A stretch of DNA of 23,705 nt from JBCCSZ01 sp039199225 (GTDB lineage Bacteria; Bacteroidota; Bacteroidia; Chitinophagales; Saprospiraceae): assembly GCA_039199225.1 (NCBI GenBank), contig JBCCSZ010000094.1:1-23705 (forward strand), given 5' to 3'. Each line of letters begins with the position of its first letter. Positions within the stretch are counted from its first letter, which is position 1. Both the position numbers and the translations under genes were made by a program. The notes below the pieces were generated by a model. That model had not been told where the DNA came from, searched no databases, and was given only the letters and a program-made list of their open reading frames with translations. This document shows positions 23,696 to 23,705 of this stretch, piece after piece.

Positions 23696-23705
23696 ATGAG
23701 TAAAA
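23696..23705 (+). CDS. Possible start of a divergent gene at the right edge
   Basis: ATGAGTAAAA begins ten bases before the end, after an AT-rich stretch (AAATATTTAGTAAAGAAAATTTTAA) typical of leaders in this phylum. MSK is a common protein start. With only three codons visible nothing else can be said. The space 23517-23695 would be a divergent promoter region. Confidence 0.25.

Noticed and set aside
1..23705. tRNA, rRNA, CRISPR array or intact transposase
   Set aside because: I looked for T-loop-like GGTTCRA stretches, regularly spaced repeats and DDE-type or HUH proteins and found none.

Overview
The window looks like chromosome from a member of the Bacteroidota, most likely near the Saprospiria (Lewinella or Haliscomenobacter relatives). 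The evidence is a type IX secretion cargo protein with SprB repeats and a C-terminal sorting domain, an OmpA-family protein with a Bacteroidota-style tail domain, promoters of the TTTG / TAnnTTTG type, starts without clear Shine-Dalgarno sequences, and several families typical of the phylum (WbqC-like, DUF6794, DUF1569). The placement below phylum level is an inference from gene style only. I saw no rRNA, tRNA, CRISPR array or intact insertion sequence.

Layout. 1-680 is the 3' end of a sodium-pumping decarboxylase beta subunit. 681-1145 is a gene-free stretch rich in hairpins, including a perfect 18-bp palindrome. 1146-5974 holds three plus-strand genes: a secreted protein of unknown function, an envelope-anchored or secreted amidase, and an OmpA-family protein whose C-terminal half resembles an EreA/ChaN-like domain with altered key residues. 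Facing them is a 1163-residue multidomain type IX cargo protein (5987-9478, minus). Next come a 42-residue membrane peptide (9667-9795) whose end overlaps the end of a polytopic GT-C-like membrane protein (9769-11301, minus), an ARPP-1 domain lipoprotein (11521-12564) closed by a strong terminator, and miaE (12676-13260). miaE shares its stop bases with a convergent GT2 glycosyltransferase, which is the second gene of a minus-strand operon led by a DUF5060-type glycoside hydrolase (13257-16307).

The 700 bases at 16308-17008 contain no large gene but are not featureless. They hold two short antisense-overlapping ORFs (50 aa hydrophobic on plus, 55 aa on minus), a minus-strand terminator, two long hairpins and a plus-strand terminator. 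This is the part of the window most likely to hold something undescribed, possibly a type I toxin-antitoxin-like unit or a structured RNA.

17009-19397 is a two-gene operon with overlapping reading frames: a WbqC-like protein and a dynamin-like GTPase with a membrane hairpin. After a lipoprotein gene (19508-20194) comes a minus-strand group of a DinB/DUF1569 protein, a membrane PH-like protein and a visibly AT-rich DUF6794 protein, then a GT4-like glycosyltransferase (22203-23516). Several genes point to envelope and surface-glycan work (two glycosyltransferases, a GT-C-like protein, a glycoside hydrolase, WbqC, OmpA, type IX cargo), but they do not form one recognisable pathway.
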